A DNA stretch of 35,129 nt from Flavobacterium sp. (GTDB lineage Bacteria; Bacteroidota; Bacteroidia; Flavobacteriales; Flavobacteriaceae). A program made the position numbers and the translations under genes. The stretch covers positions 1 through 35,129 of the forward strand of contig JAGOJA010000017.1 of the NCBI GenBank assembly GCA_017995345.1, written 5' to 3'. This document shows positions 9,801 to 16,655 of this stretch, one piece after another; positions within the stretch are counted from its first letter, which is position 1, and every line of letters starts with the position of its first letter. The notes under the pieces were generated by a model. It worked only from the letters and a program-made list of their open reading frames with translations. It was not told the origin of the DNA and made no database searches.

Positions 9801-11334
9801 TTGGACCATCCTTTCAAACGACGCAACTTATTCAGGCGTTACAACAAAAACGTTAGTAGCAACAAGTGTCAAAAATTCAATGAATGGCTATAAATATCGG
9901 GTTCAATTAAACAAAGTTGGAAATTCTTGTGGTCTATTTTCTGCTGAAACAACCTTAACTGTTTATGCTTTACCTACCGTAAATAATGTAACGATTGTAC
10001 AATGTGATGAAGATTTTGATGGATTTTCTGATTTCAATCTAACGGTAAGAAACAATGCTATTTCTTCTAATTCGGCAATTGAAACTTTCACTTATTACAC
10101 CTCACTCATTGGTGCCGAAACTGCAAATTCCGCACAATTAATTCCAAATCCTATAGCTTTTAGAAATACCGTCGCAGGAAACATGCAAGTTTGGACACGA
10201 GTAGAAAATTCAAATGGCTGTATCAAAACGGCACAACTTAATTTGAACGTTTCTACAACTCAAATTCCAACTTCATACAACAAAACCTTCAGTAATTGTG
10301 ATGATTTAGGCATCGCTAATAATGATACAGATGGCATCGCTGAATTTGATTTCAGTACTGTAACCACTGATATTACAGCAATTCTCCCAGCAGCAAGCAC
10401 CCCCTATTCCATAAAATATTATAAAAATGAAGCTGATGCACTATCCGAAAATGATGAAATTACAAACACAACGAGTTATAGAAATGAGGGCTATCCAAAT
10501 CAACAAAAAATTTGGGTTCGAGTAGAAAGCACGGCTGATAATTCCTGCTATGGCTTAAGTCCAAAAATCACATTAATCGTAAATCCAAAACCAAATATTG
10601 ATACCAACGCAGCTTTTGAAGAAAATAAATTGGTATGTTCTAACCTTCCTACTTTCTTTGTAACACTCGATGCTGGAATTCAGGACGCTTCACCAACTAC
10701 TGATTACACCTATATTTGGTCAAAAGACAACGCCATAATTTCAGACGAAACAAACTACAATTTGAATGTAAATCTAGAAGGCACTTACACCGTAGAAGTA
10801 AATTCCCCAGCCGGTTGTACTAGAACTAGAACCATAAAAGTAACAGCATCCGATATTGCAAATATTACCAATATTGTCATTGTAGATTTAGCTGACACAA
10901 ATACCGTAACTGTCAATGTAAGCGGTCAAGGAGATTACGAATACAGCATTGACACACCTACTGGACCCTTTCAAGCTGCTAACTTTTTTGACAATGTCTC
11001 CGCAGGAATTCATGAGGTATTTATCATTGACAAAAATGGCTGTGGAACCGTGAGCCAAACAATTGCCGTAATTGGCGCACCAAAATTTTTTACTCCAAAC
11101 GGCGATGGTTTTAATGATTTTTGGAATGTAAAAGGAGTAAATGCAAATTTCAATAAAAACACAATCATTTATATTTATGATCGTTATGGCAAACTTTTAA
11201 AACAAATTATGCCCTTTAGTCAAGGCTGGGATGGTACTTTTATAGGGCAGCCACTACCATCTGATGATTATTGGTACACCATGAAATTAGAGGATGGCAG
11301 GGAAGCAAAAGGTCATTTTAGTCTGAAAAGATAG
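6877..11334 (+). CDS. Large secreted T9SS cargo: IgGFc-binding-like N-terminus, thrombospondin type 3 repeats, type B sorting domain
   Basis: A 1485-residue secreted protein. The signal peptide (about 18 residues, ending S-C-F-S-Q) precedes a region at about 20-470 that resembles the IgGFc-binding N-terminal domain of large Bacteroidota surface proteins. Acidic calcium-binding thrombospondin type 3 repeats (D-x-D-x-D-G) cluster near residues 538-565, 744-775, 799-845 and 868-905, interrupted by a beta domain at about 575-740. Ig-like domains follow from about 938. The last ~90 residues repeat the sorting domain of the upstream gene (F-F-T-P-N-G-D-G-F-N-D-F-W and final G-H-F-S-L-K-R). It is likely an extracellular or surface adhesin stabilised by calcium. 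The gene ends 23 bases before a strong terminator. Binding partner unknown. Confidence 0.9.
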   Translation: MKKTLLVVFTLFSVSCFSQFSKTHYIPPLTCATNLAGDQYLYISTPSATNVNFKIIANGVTIVSDVIKNTTPYIHFIGQGSDTQLFTPKTNIGTVPNKGFIIESEDLIYVSVRVNAGVTQNGNYNHAGGLVSKGNSALGKEFRLGAMLNPVYDSSVLNFASILPTENNTKVTISNIPIGTMLSNGITITGPITVTLNKNESYVLALENYDYTVSNSSKMIGALVESDKPIVVNSGSFGGSNSTIVNAQGNPTGRDVGFDQIVPLEKTGKEYIFVKGLGTDELERVLLIASTDQTKIFINGSATAITTLSRGQYFDIDGSQFINGNLFIETSENVAAYQSIGGNNSPANQNLFFVPPLNCSTPNTVDNIPAIQSIGNTNYNGGLNIVTEKGATVTIGGFPINATAVPVTGNLNFVRYSLSNLTGNIAVKSTRQVYVSYFGTNGAATYGGYYSGFDTKPEIVTDKLSISNSSCIPNVVLKISTLSSYDTFQWYFNNNPIAGANSNSHTPTQSGYYQVKGSIVGCPLVVPIFSDKIPVSDCPLDSDNDGTNNNIDIDFDNDGITNDKEANISTFNQSNTTVSPDYNATITGTGTINGKPLYGFTSAVPAGITNSISYTLNLTKTESISICYISQDNPNQTTNVSDYLNAEGDFVIKVPSDKTITLTDPQNQLLVDTNYDGIYESGVTEFSSFEIRFRLKSTTPLAPGSGSFQLSSYLTNSVTFTHTNLSETTANKAVFMISHTQVFDSDLDTIPDLLDIDSDNDGIPDTIEAQGKGFKVFFGTDTNKNGLDNTFEPRIVPIDTDSDGIPDYRDVDSDNDGIYDLVETGHNAIDANKDGIIDGVPISFGTNGLFDSLETAPDNGKLNYTGTDTDTDGTLNYIDLDSDNDSCFDVLEAGFNDPDNNGILGNNAFTVDAKGKVTSGIGYTTPNNNYVIAAPILITTQPQAAPTCELENTSITLLDNGGNTYQWELSTDGTTWTILSNDATYSGVTTKTLVATSVKNSMNGYKYRVQLNKVGNSCGLFSAETTLTVYALPTVNNVTIVQCDEDFDGFSDFNLTVRNNAISSNSAIETFTYYTSLIGAETANSAQLIPNPIAFRNTVAGNMQVWTRVENSNGCIKTAQLNLNVSTTQIPTSYNKTFSNCDDLGIANNDTDGIAEFDFSTVTTDITAILPAASTPYSIKYYKNEADALSENDEITNTTSYRNEGYPNQQKIWVRVESTADNSCYGLSPKITLIVNPKPNIDTNAAFEENKLVCSNLPTFFVTLDAGIQDASPTTDYTYIWSKDNAIISDETNYNLNVNLEGTYTVEVNSPAGCTRTRTIKVTASDIANITNIVIVDLADTNTVTVNVSGQGDYEYSIDTPTGPFQAANFFDNVSAGIHEVFIIDKNGCGTVSQTIAVIGAPKFFTPNGDGFNDFWNVKGVNANFNKNTIIYIYDRYGKLLKQIMPFSQGWDGTFIGQPLPSDDYWYTMKLEDGREAKGHFSLKR

Positions 11335-11357
11335 AAGAATAATTAGGGCATGCCACC

Positions 11358-11408
11358 ATAAAGGAAAAGGGCTACTCACAATACTATTGAGTAGCCCTTT
11401 TCCTTTAT
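11358..11408 (+). terminator. Rho-independent terminator after the cargo genes
   Basis: A perfect 21-bp inverted repeat (11358-11378 with 11388-11408) flanks a 9-base loop. The GC core GGGCTACTCA is flanked by A-rich bases on the left and CCCTTTTCC on the right. It lies 23 bases after the stop codon of the 1485-residue cargo gene. Confidence 0.85.
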
Positions 11409-11410
11409 AC

Positions 11411-11458
11411 TGTCGGGCTATCCGCGCTACTTTGGTAGCTCGCTGCTATCCCTCATGC
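11411..11458 (-). repeat. Intergenic repeat element, copy 1 (short form)
   Basis: Read on the minus strand, this 48-base element has GATAGCAG (complement of 11443-11450), a small hairpin (GCTAC 11426-11430 with GTAGC 11435-11439), then GGATAGC (complement of 11417-11423). The same order of boxes around a different hairpin occurs on the plus strand at 20961-21027. I remember similar boxes as a common intergenic repeat of Flavobacterium genomes, but I have not verified this. It begins two bases after the terminator arm. Confidence 0.55.
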
Positions 11459-11648
11459 AAATACACAATCATCAAAAATCCCTAACTCAACCTATTAGCA
11501 CTACAAAAAACTATGGGTCTACCTAATTTATTCCTAGACGACTACAAGCAATCAAGTTCCATTAAATCATCATAAAAAGAAATCGAAAGGATCATTAAAA
11601 TCTAGGACAATTAGCAACTCGAAAAAAAGCTAAATTAACAGCATAAAA
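11459..11648. other. Non-coding gap between repeat element and typA terminator
   Basis: About 190 bases with no convincing gene. A 20-codon plus-strand frame from ATG 11513 to TAA 11573-11575, followed by short open stretches in shifted frames, could be a decayed gene, but it is too short to call. No promoter box or hairpin is seen. Confidence 0.4.
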
Positions 11649-11678
11649 AAAAGCCATTCGAATCAACGAATGGCTTTT
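11649..11678 (-). terminator. Terminator of typA
   Basis: The arms 11649-11660 and 11667-11678 form a perfect 12-bp stem with a 6-base loop. On the minus strand the stem is followed by a run of T residues, 20 bases beyond the typA stop codon. Confidence 0.85.
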
Positions 11679-11697
11679 CAATCTTATAAAAATAAAA

Positions 11698-13494
11698 TTA
11701 GATTTTAAATCTTTTTCTATCCGTTTCCGTCAAATATATTTTTCTTAAACGAATCGATTTTGGTGTAACCTCAACATATTCATCTTTTTGAATGTATTCC
11801 AAAGCTTCCTCAAGTGAGAAAATAATTGGCGGGATAATTCTCGCTTTTTCATCATTTCCAGAAGAACGAACGTTTGATTGTTTTTTCTCTTTCGTTACGT
11901 TTACACACATATCGTCAGCACGAGAGTTTTCTCCAATTACTTGACCTTCGTAAATTTCAGCATTTGGTTCAACAAAAAACTTACCACGATCTTGTAATTT
12001 ATCAATAGAATAAGGAATCGCTTTACCTTTTTCCATAGAAATCAACGAACCTTTGTTACGACCAGAAATTTCTCCTTTGTAAGGCTCATATCCTATAAAA
12101 CGGTGTGCCATAATAGCCTCACCTGCAGTAGCCGTAAGCAATTGATTACGCAATCCAATAATTCCACGTGATGGAATATTAAATTTAATAACCATTCGTT
12201 CTCCTTTGGTTTCCATGCTCAACATTTCTCCTTTACGGAAAGAAACAAACTCAACAGCTCTTCCAGAAAGCGTTTCTGGTAAGTCAATCGTTAATTCCTC
12301 AATAGGCTCACATTTTTTACCATCAATTTCTTTGATAATAACTTGTGGCTGACCAATTTGCAATTCATAGCCTTCTCTTCTCATTGTTTCTATAAGAACA
12401 GACAAGTGAAGTACTCCACGACCAAAAACCATAAATTTATCAGCAGAATCAGTTTCACCCAATTTCATTGCTAAGTTTTTCTCTAACTCTTTTGTCAAAC
12501 GCTCTCTAATGTGTCTAGAAGTTACAAATTTACCTTCTTTTCCAAAGAAAGGAGAATCGTTAATTGTAAACAACATACTCATTGTAGGCTCATCGATCGA
12601 AATAGTTTGCAAAGCTTCTGGATTTTCAAAATCAGCAATAGTATCACCAATTTCAAAACCTTCTACTCCAATAATCGCACAAATATCTCCGGCAATTACT
12701 TCTTGTACTTTTTTACGACCAAGACCTTCAAAAGTATGCAATTCTTTAATTCTAGATTTGATTACTTTGCCATCTCTCTTCATCAAAGAAATTGGCATTC
12801 CTTCTTTCAAAACCCCTCTTTCAAGACGACCAATAGCGATACGACCTGTAAAAGCAGAAAAGTCAAGAGAAGTAATTAACATCTGAGGAGTTCCTTCTGA
12901 AACTTTAGGAGCAGGCACATTAGCTACAACCATATCTAATAAAGGCTCAATATTATTGGTTTGATTTTTCCAATCATCTGACATCCAGTTATTTTTAGCT
13001 GAACCGTAAACTGTAGGAAAGTCTAACTGTTCTTCAGTTGCACCTAATTCAAACATTAAGTCAAAAACTTTCTCATGAACTTCTTCAGGAGTACAGTTTT
13101 CTTTATCAACTTTATTAATAACTACACAAGGTTTTAAACCAAGGTCTAATGCTTTTTGTAATACAAAACGCGTTTGAGGCATTGGTCCTTCAAAAGCATC
13201 TACAAGTAGACAAACTCCATCGGCCATGTTTAATACACGCTCTACCTCTCCACCAAAATCGGCGTGACCAGGAGTGTCAATAATATTAATTTTTGTTCCT
13301 TTGTATTGAACAGAAACGTTTTTAGACGTAATGGTAATACCTCTTTCACGCTCTAAGTCATTGTTATCAAGGATTAAATCTCCTGAATTTTCATTGTCAC
13401 GAAATAACTGACAGTGATACATAATTTTATCAACCAAAGTTGTTTTACCGTGATCGACGTGGGCAATAATTGCAATATTTCTTATAGATTCCAT
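11698..13494 (-). CDS. typA: Ribosome-associated translational GTPase TypA/BipA
   Basis: A 598-residue translation-factor GTPase. The N-terminus carries the P-loop A-H-V-D-H-G-K-T-T at 11-19. R-G-I-T-I-T (switch I), D-T-P-G-H (switch II) and N-K-V-D (G4) follow. EF-G-like domain II, domain III and the TypA-specific C-terminal domain come next, and the length is the family norm. TypA binds the ribosome and is needed under stress or low temperature for ribosome assembly and for translation of certain messages. It is monocistronic: its own -7 box lies upstream (13514-13521) and its own terminator downstream. Confidence 0.97.
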   Translation of the reverse strand: MESIRNIAIIAHVDHGKTTLVDKIMYHCQLFRDNENSGDLILDNNDLERERGITITSKNVSVQYKGTKINIIDTPGHADFGGEVERVLNMADGVCLLVDAFEGPMPQTRFVLQKALDLGLKPCVVINKVDKENCTPEEVHEKVFDLMFELGATEEQLDFPTVYGSAKNNWMSDDWKNQTNNIEPLLDMVVANVPAPKVSEGTPQMLITSLDFSAFTGRIAIGRLERGVLKEGMPISLMKRDGKVIKSRIKELHTFEGLGRKKVQEVIAGDICAIIGVEGFEIGDTIADFENPEALQTISIDEPTMSMLFTINDSPFFGKEGKFVTSRHIRERLTKELEKNLAMKLGETDSADKFMVFGRGVLHLSVLIETMRREGYELQIGQPQVIIKEIDGKKCEPIEELTIDLPETLSGRAVEFVSFRKGEMLSMETKGERMVIKFNIPSRGIIGLRNQLLTATAGEAIMAHRFIGYEPYKGEISGRNKGSLISMEKGKAIPYSIDKLQDRGKFFVEPNAEIYEGQVIGENSRADDMCVNVTKEKKQSNVRSSGNDEKARIIPPIIFSLEEALEYIQKDEYVEVTPKSIRLRKIYLTETDRKRFKI

Positions 13495-13513
13495 CTGTGA
13501 TTTTTAATGGGTG

Positions 13514-13521
13514 CAAAATTA
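13514..13521 (-). promoter_or_regulatory. Putative -7 box (TAATTTTG) for typA
   Basis: The minus strand reads TAATTTTG, an exact TAnnTTTG match, 19 bases before the typA start. The upstream element is weak: only a T-rich TGTTT stretch near the expected spacing. Confidence 0.5.
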
Positions 13522-13728
13522 CACTTTTTTTTGGTTTAAAAACATATTTGTGCAATAGTTTACATATCCTTAATCATTTATGATATAAACATCCATTAAA
13601 ATAAGCGCGTTGGGCATAATTGTCTTTTACTATCAATTCAGCTTTTATCGACATTTTTTTTCGACAAAAACGGTTTAAACTGACAAAAACTAACATCAAA
13701 AACCAATTACACCCAACAGGTTAATAAT

Positions 13729-13757
13729 AAGTTTAAAATAAGTTTAAAATCTTATTT
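13729..13757. promoter_or_regulatory. Tandem and inverted repeat ahead of the second kinase
   Basis: The 11-base unit AAGTTTAAAAT occurs twice back to back (13729-13739, 13740-13750). The arms AAATAAG (13736-13742) and CTTATTT (13751-13757) form a 7-bp inverted repeat with an 8-base spacer. The right arm covers the position expected for a -33 element of the box at 13779, so this could be an operator. The region is AT-rich, so chance is possible. Confidence 0.3.
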
Positions 13758-13778
13758 AGTAATTTCACATTAATTATT

Positions 13779-13786
13779 TACATTTG
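13779..13786 (+). promoter_or_regulatory. Putative -7 box (TACATTTG) for the second kinase operon
   Basis: TACATTTG matches TAnnTTTG and ends 4 bases before the ATG at 13791. A TTTAG at 13755-13759 lies at about the right distance for a -33 element. Use of this box would give a leaderless message. Confidence 0.4.
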
Positions 13787-13790
13787 ATTA

Positions 13791-15503
13791 ATGAAAAATC
13801 AATCCAATCAAATCGCCGTAATTTACATCCTCATCTTGATGTTCATTTCGATTGTTTATTATAAATCCCTCCAGAATTATACTATTGACAACAGCCATCA
13901 GTATTTATATTTCTTAAAAGATGTCGTGTTTGTGCTTTTTTCAGGAATAATCCTAAAACTGATACTATCTCAAAACAGTACGAAGAGCACTGCTATTCAC
14001 CTAAAATTAGAAGATACAATAAAAGAAATTAAAGAATCGAATGACAAATACGACATTGTTGCAAAAGCCACTAGCGACACTATTTGGGACTGGAAAATTC
14101 AAGAAGACAGCTTCAACTGGAACAAAGGAATCAACAACATTTTTGGTTACAAAGAAAACCAGATAGGGGATAATTCTAATTGGTGGTTTGATAAAATTCA
14201 TCCCGAAGACAGCATCAAGATGTCTGTCAAATTATACTCGTTTCTGGAACAAAAAACAGAGAAATGGCAGGACGAATATCGATTTAAATGTGCTGACAAC
14301 ACCTATAAATATGTACTTGACAAAGGATTTCTTTTAAAAGACAAAAACGGGAAGGCTGTAAGAATGATTGGAGCCATTCAAGATATCACTAAACAAAAAG
14401 AAGAAGAACAACGTCTTAAATTGCTAGAGACTGTAATTACACAATCAAAAGATTCAATCCTCATCATCGAAGGGCAATCTCCTGAAGAAACAATTCCTAA
14501 AATAATATATGCAAATCCTGCATTCTCTGTCATGTCAGGATACTCGTATAATGAAATTATTGGCAAATCTCCTGATATGTTTATAGGTGAGAATTCTGAT
14601 TTGAAGGAGTATCAAAAACTAATTAAAGCCATTAACGACAAAAAAGAATGTCAAATAGAAACCATTAGTTATACTAAGAACAACGAAGAATATCTTGTTC
14701 GATTCTCAATGATTCCTGTTTACAATTCTGAAAACGAGCTTTCACACTGGATTTCGATTCAAAGAGATATTTCTCAAGAAAAGAAACAAGAAATAGAGAA
14801 AGAAAAATTAATCGTAGAATTAATTCAAAAAAACAAAGATCTAAAGCAATTTTCTTACATCACATCACATAATCTCCGAGCACCATTATCTAATTTAACA
14901 GGTCTGCTTACTTTGATAGACGATATTCCTATTGAAAATTTAGAACTAAAAGAAATACTCAGCGGTTTCAACAAATCAACTCATCTATTAAATGAGACTA
15001 TCAATGACTTAGTAAAAGTAATTGTGATTAAAGAAAACTCTTCTTTACAAAAAGAAGCTATTCAACTAGAAGACGTCTTCGCTAAAGTCATAAATCAGCT
15101 TAGCTTTCAAATTGAAGTAGCAAAGCCTACAATCAATATTAATTTGAACGAAGCTTCTGTTTTAAATTCAAACAAAGCTTATTTAGAAAGTATAATTCTA
15201 AATTTAATAACTAATTCATTAAAATTTAAATCAGAAAACCGAGCACTTGAAATAAACATTACCGCAAGCAAAATAGGAAACATAACAACAATCCTCTTTT
15301 CAGATAACGGCATTGGTATCGATTTAAAAAGAAATCGCAACAAAGTTTTTGGTCTTTACCAACGTTTTCATAATCATTCAGACAGCAGGGGACTCGGCTT
15401 ATATTTAGTAAAATCACAAGTTGAAACCATGGGAGGAACTATCGAAATCGAAAGTGAGGCCAACAAAGGAACTACATTTACATTAACATTTAAAAACACG
15501 TAA
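13791..15503 (+). CDS. Membrane-anchored PAS-domain sensor histidine kinase
   Basis: A 570-residue kinase. Two hydrophobic segments (about 8-24 and 42-60) form a short membrane hairpin. A PAS domain of the PAS_3 type follows at about 85-200 and a second PAS at about 210-330, each closed by a PAC-like D-I-T / D-I-S. The H box is S-H-N-L-R-A-P with phosphoacceptor His360. The ATPase domain has Asn475 in the N box, D-N-G at 505-507 and G-L-G-L-Y-L near 534-539. As in the kinase at 677, Asn follows the phosphoacceptor His in place of Glu/Asp. The sensory input is likely intracellular or membrane-linked because there is almost no periplasmic loop. It is followed after 8 bases by its receiver partner. 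Confidence 0.9.
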   Translation: MKNQSNQIAVIYILILMFISIVYYKSLQNYTIDNSHQYLYFLKDVVFVLFSGIILKLILSQNSTKSTAIHLKLEDTIKEIKESNDKYDIVAKATSDTIWDWKIQEDSFNWNKGINNIFGYKENQIGDNSNWWFDKIHPEDSIKMSVKLYSFLEQKTEKWQDEYRFKCADNTYKYVLDKGFLLKDKNGKAVRMIGAIQDITKQKEEEQRLKLLETVITQSKDSILIIEGQSPEETIPKIIYANPAFSVMSGYSYNEIIGKSPDMFIGENSDLKEYQKLIKAINDKKECQIETISYTKNNEEYLVRFSMIPVYNSENELSHWISIQRDISQEKKQEIEKEKLIVELIQKNKDLKQFSYITSHNLRAPLSNLTGLLTLIDDIPIENLELKEILSGFNKSTHLLNETINDLVKVIVIKENSSLQKEAIQLEDVFAKVINQLSFQIEVAKPTININLNEASVLNSNKAYLESIILNLITNSLKFKSENRALEINITASKIGNITTILFSDNGIGIDLKRNRNKVFGLYQRFHNHSDSRGLGLYLVKSQVETMGGTIEIESEANKGTTFTLTFKNT

Positions 15504-15511
15504 TAAAAATA

Positions 15512-15937
15512 ATGTTAGATCAAATTTTATGTGTCGATGACGACCCTATAACACTTATGTTATGCAAAAAAGTAATTATCAAATCTTCTTTTTCCAATGA
15601 AATTATCACCTCACAAAATGGTGAAGAAGCACTTAGTTACTTTAACAGTATTAAATACGCTAATAACAAAAACAAGCTAATACCGCAACCACAATTAATT
15701 TTTTTAGATTTAAATATGCCTATAATGGGCGGATGGGAATTTCTAGATTGTTTTAATAGCGAAGAATTTTCAGAATTCAACAACATAAAAGTTGTTGTGC
15801 TTTCCTCTACAATCGACCCTGATGATTTTGAAAAATCAAAACAATACCCAATGGTAATTGACTTTTTCTCAAAACCTATCAGCCAAGCGATGCTTGAACA
15901 CCTAAAGAATAAATTAAAATTAAAAGATTTGACATAA
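15512..15937 (+). CDS. Single-domain response regulator (CheY-like), partner of the second kinase
   Basis: A 141-residue receiver with no output domain. It has the D-D-D acidic cluster at 9-11, the phosphoacceptor Asp66 in F-L-D-L-N-M-P, S-S-T around 98-100 and Lys121 in S-K-P. The architecture, size and motif neighbourhood (I-M-G-G-W-E-F-L-D versus V-M-D-G-W-Q-F-L-D) match the receiver at 2496, so the two are probably paralogues. It is cotranscribed with the kinase (8-base gap) and followed directly by a terminator, so the operon contains only kinase and receiver. Confidence 0.92.
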   Translation: MLDQILCVDDDPITLMLCKKVIIKSSFSNEIITSQNGEEALSYFNSIKYANNKNKLIPQPQLIFLDLNMPIMGGWEFLDCFNSEEFSEFNNIKVVVLSSTIDPDDFEKSKQYPMVIDFFSKPISQAMLEHLKNKLKLKDLT

Positions 15938-15942
15938 AAAAA

Positions 15943-15970
15943 AGCTCTCAAAAATGAGAGCTCTTTTTTT
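15943..15970. terminator. Bidirectional terminator between the receiver gene and rpsT
   Basis: The stem AGCTCTCA (15943-15950) / TGAGAGCT (15955-15962) with an AAAA loop is followed by a T run on the plus strand and preceded by an A run, so it can act on both convergent units. It starts 6 bases after the receiver stop and lies 22 bases beyond the rpsT stop. Confidence 0.85.
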
Positions 15971-15991
15971 ATATATAATAAATTGTGATAC

Positions 15992-16243
15992 TTACAATTT
16001 AGCAACAAGTTTTGTTAATTTAGATTTCAGATTAGAAGCTTTATTATCATGAATAATATTTTTCTTAGCTAATTTATCAATCATAGAAATCACGTTTGAT
16101 AATTTAGATGTAGCATCTGTTTTATCAGTAGCTATTCTTAATGCTTTTATTGCATTACGAGTAGTTTTGTGTTGGTATCTATTTAATACTCTTCTCTTTT
16201 CGTTAGTTCTGATTCTCTTTAGAGCTGATTTATGATTTGCCAT
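15992..16243 (-). CDS. rpsT: 30S ribosomal protein S20
   Basis: An 83-residue basic protein starting M-A-N-H-K-S-A-L-K-R and rich in Lys/Arg, with the alpha-helical S20 pattern; it binds 16S rRNA in the small subunit. The frame remains open upstream to 16309, but those extra 22 codons are read from the spacer and the 3' end of the neighbouring tRNA-Glu gene. The start at 16243 is therefore correct. It lies 33 bases downstream of that tRNA on the same strand, with no promoter box between them, so it is probably cotranscribed with the tRNA cluster. Confidence 0.96.
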   Translation of the reverse strand: MANHKSALKRIRTNEKRRVLNRYQHKTTRNAIKALRIATDKTDATSKLSNVISMIDKLAKKNIIHDNKASNLKSKLTKLVAKL

Positions 16244-16276
16244 TTTATTGCTTTTTTTTCTTTTACTAATTTTTTG

Positions 16277-16348
16277 TAGTCCGTAAGGGAATCGAACCCC
16301 TGTTACCAAGACGAAATCTTGGCGTCCTAACCCCTAGACGAACGGACC
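16277..16348 (-). tRNA. tRNA-Glu (UUC), divergent copy
   Basis: A 72-base cloverleaf on the minus strand. The acceptor arm is GGTCCGT/ACGGACT (with a G1-U72 pair), the anticodon stem is CCAAG/CTTGG and the loop ATTTCGT gives anticodon TTC. The T arm is AGGGG TTCGATT CCCTT. Discriminator A73 is included and no CCA is encoded. It differs from the other two copies in the acceptor, D, anticodon and T arms but keeps the same anticodon. Confidence 0.95.
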
Positions 16349-16386
16349 ATTATCCCCTAAGTTTTATCAATCTAAATTGAATTTTG

Positions 16387-16458
16387 TAGCCCGTAGCGGA
16401 ATCGAACCGCTCTTACATGGATGAAAACCATGCGTCCTAACCGATAGACGAACGGGCC
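16387..16458 (-). tRNA. tRNA-Glu (UUC)
   Basis: A 72-base cloverleaf on the minus strand with acceptor arm GGCCCGT/ACGGGCT and anticodon stem CATGG/CCATG around loop TTTTCAT, giving anticodon TTC. The T loop TTCGATT is standard. It is identical base for base to the copy at 16506-16577. No CCA is encoded. Confidence 0.96.
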
Positions 16459-16505
16459 TTACTTCCCTCTATGTTCAGGAAAACTTTAACCTGCAATAAA
16501 AATAG

Positions 16506-16577
16506 TAGCCCGTAGCGGAATCGAACCGCTCTTACATGGATGAAAACCATGCGTCCTAACCGATAGACGAACGGGCC
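16506..16577 (-). tRNA. tRNA-Glu (UUC), first gene of the cluster
   Basis: Identical in sequence to the gene at 16387-16458: same acceptor arm, anticodon TTC and T arm. It lies 20 bases downstream of a well-formed promoter (16598-16627, minus strand) and is the first of three tRNA-Glu genes that lead into rpsT. Confidence 0.96.
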
Positions 16578-16597
16578 CTGCTTCTCTAATGCGGATG

Positions 16598-16627
16598 CAA
16601 AAATACAACTATTTTTGAGACGTACAA
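16598..16627 (-). promoter_or_regulatory. Promoter of the tRNA-Glu/rpsT unit (TTG-N19-TATTTTTG)
   Basis: On the minus strand, TTG (complement of 16625-16627) is followed after 19 bases by TATTTTTG (complement of 16598-16605). Both boxes and the spacing fit the Bacteroidota consensus, and it is the best two-part promoter in the window. The -7 box lies 20 bases before the first tRNA. It sits just past the proS stop codon, so it can act independently of proS. Confidence 0.7.
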
Positions 16628-16655
16628 TAGCTTGTGCATTTTTTTTTTATTTTTT

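Noticed and set aside
11513..11575. 20-codon plus-strand frame after the repeat element, with further open bits in shifted frames
   Set aside because: It could be a decayed gene, but it is too short and has no recognisable motif or promoter.
12509..12886. Open frames of about 120 codons antisense to typA
   Set aside because: Shadow frames of a highly conserved gene; no start context or protein character of their own.
13663..13690. Direct repeat GACAAAAAC spaced by 19 bases
   Set aside because: Short, A-rich and without a second supporting feature.
16244..16309. 22-codon N-terminal extension of S20
   Set aside because: It is read from the spacer and the tRNA-Glu 3' end; the family start M-A-N-H-K is at 16243.
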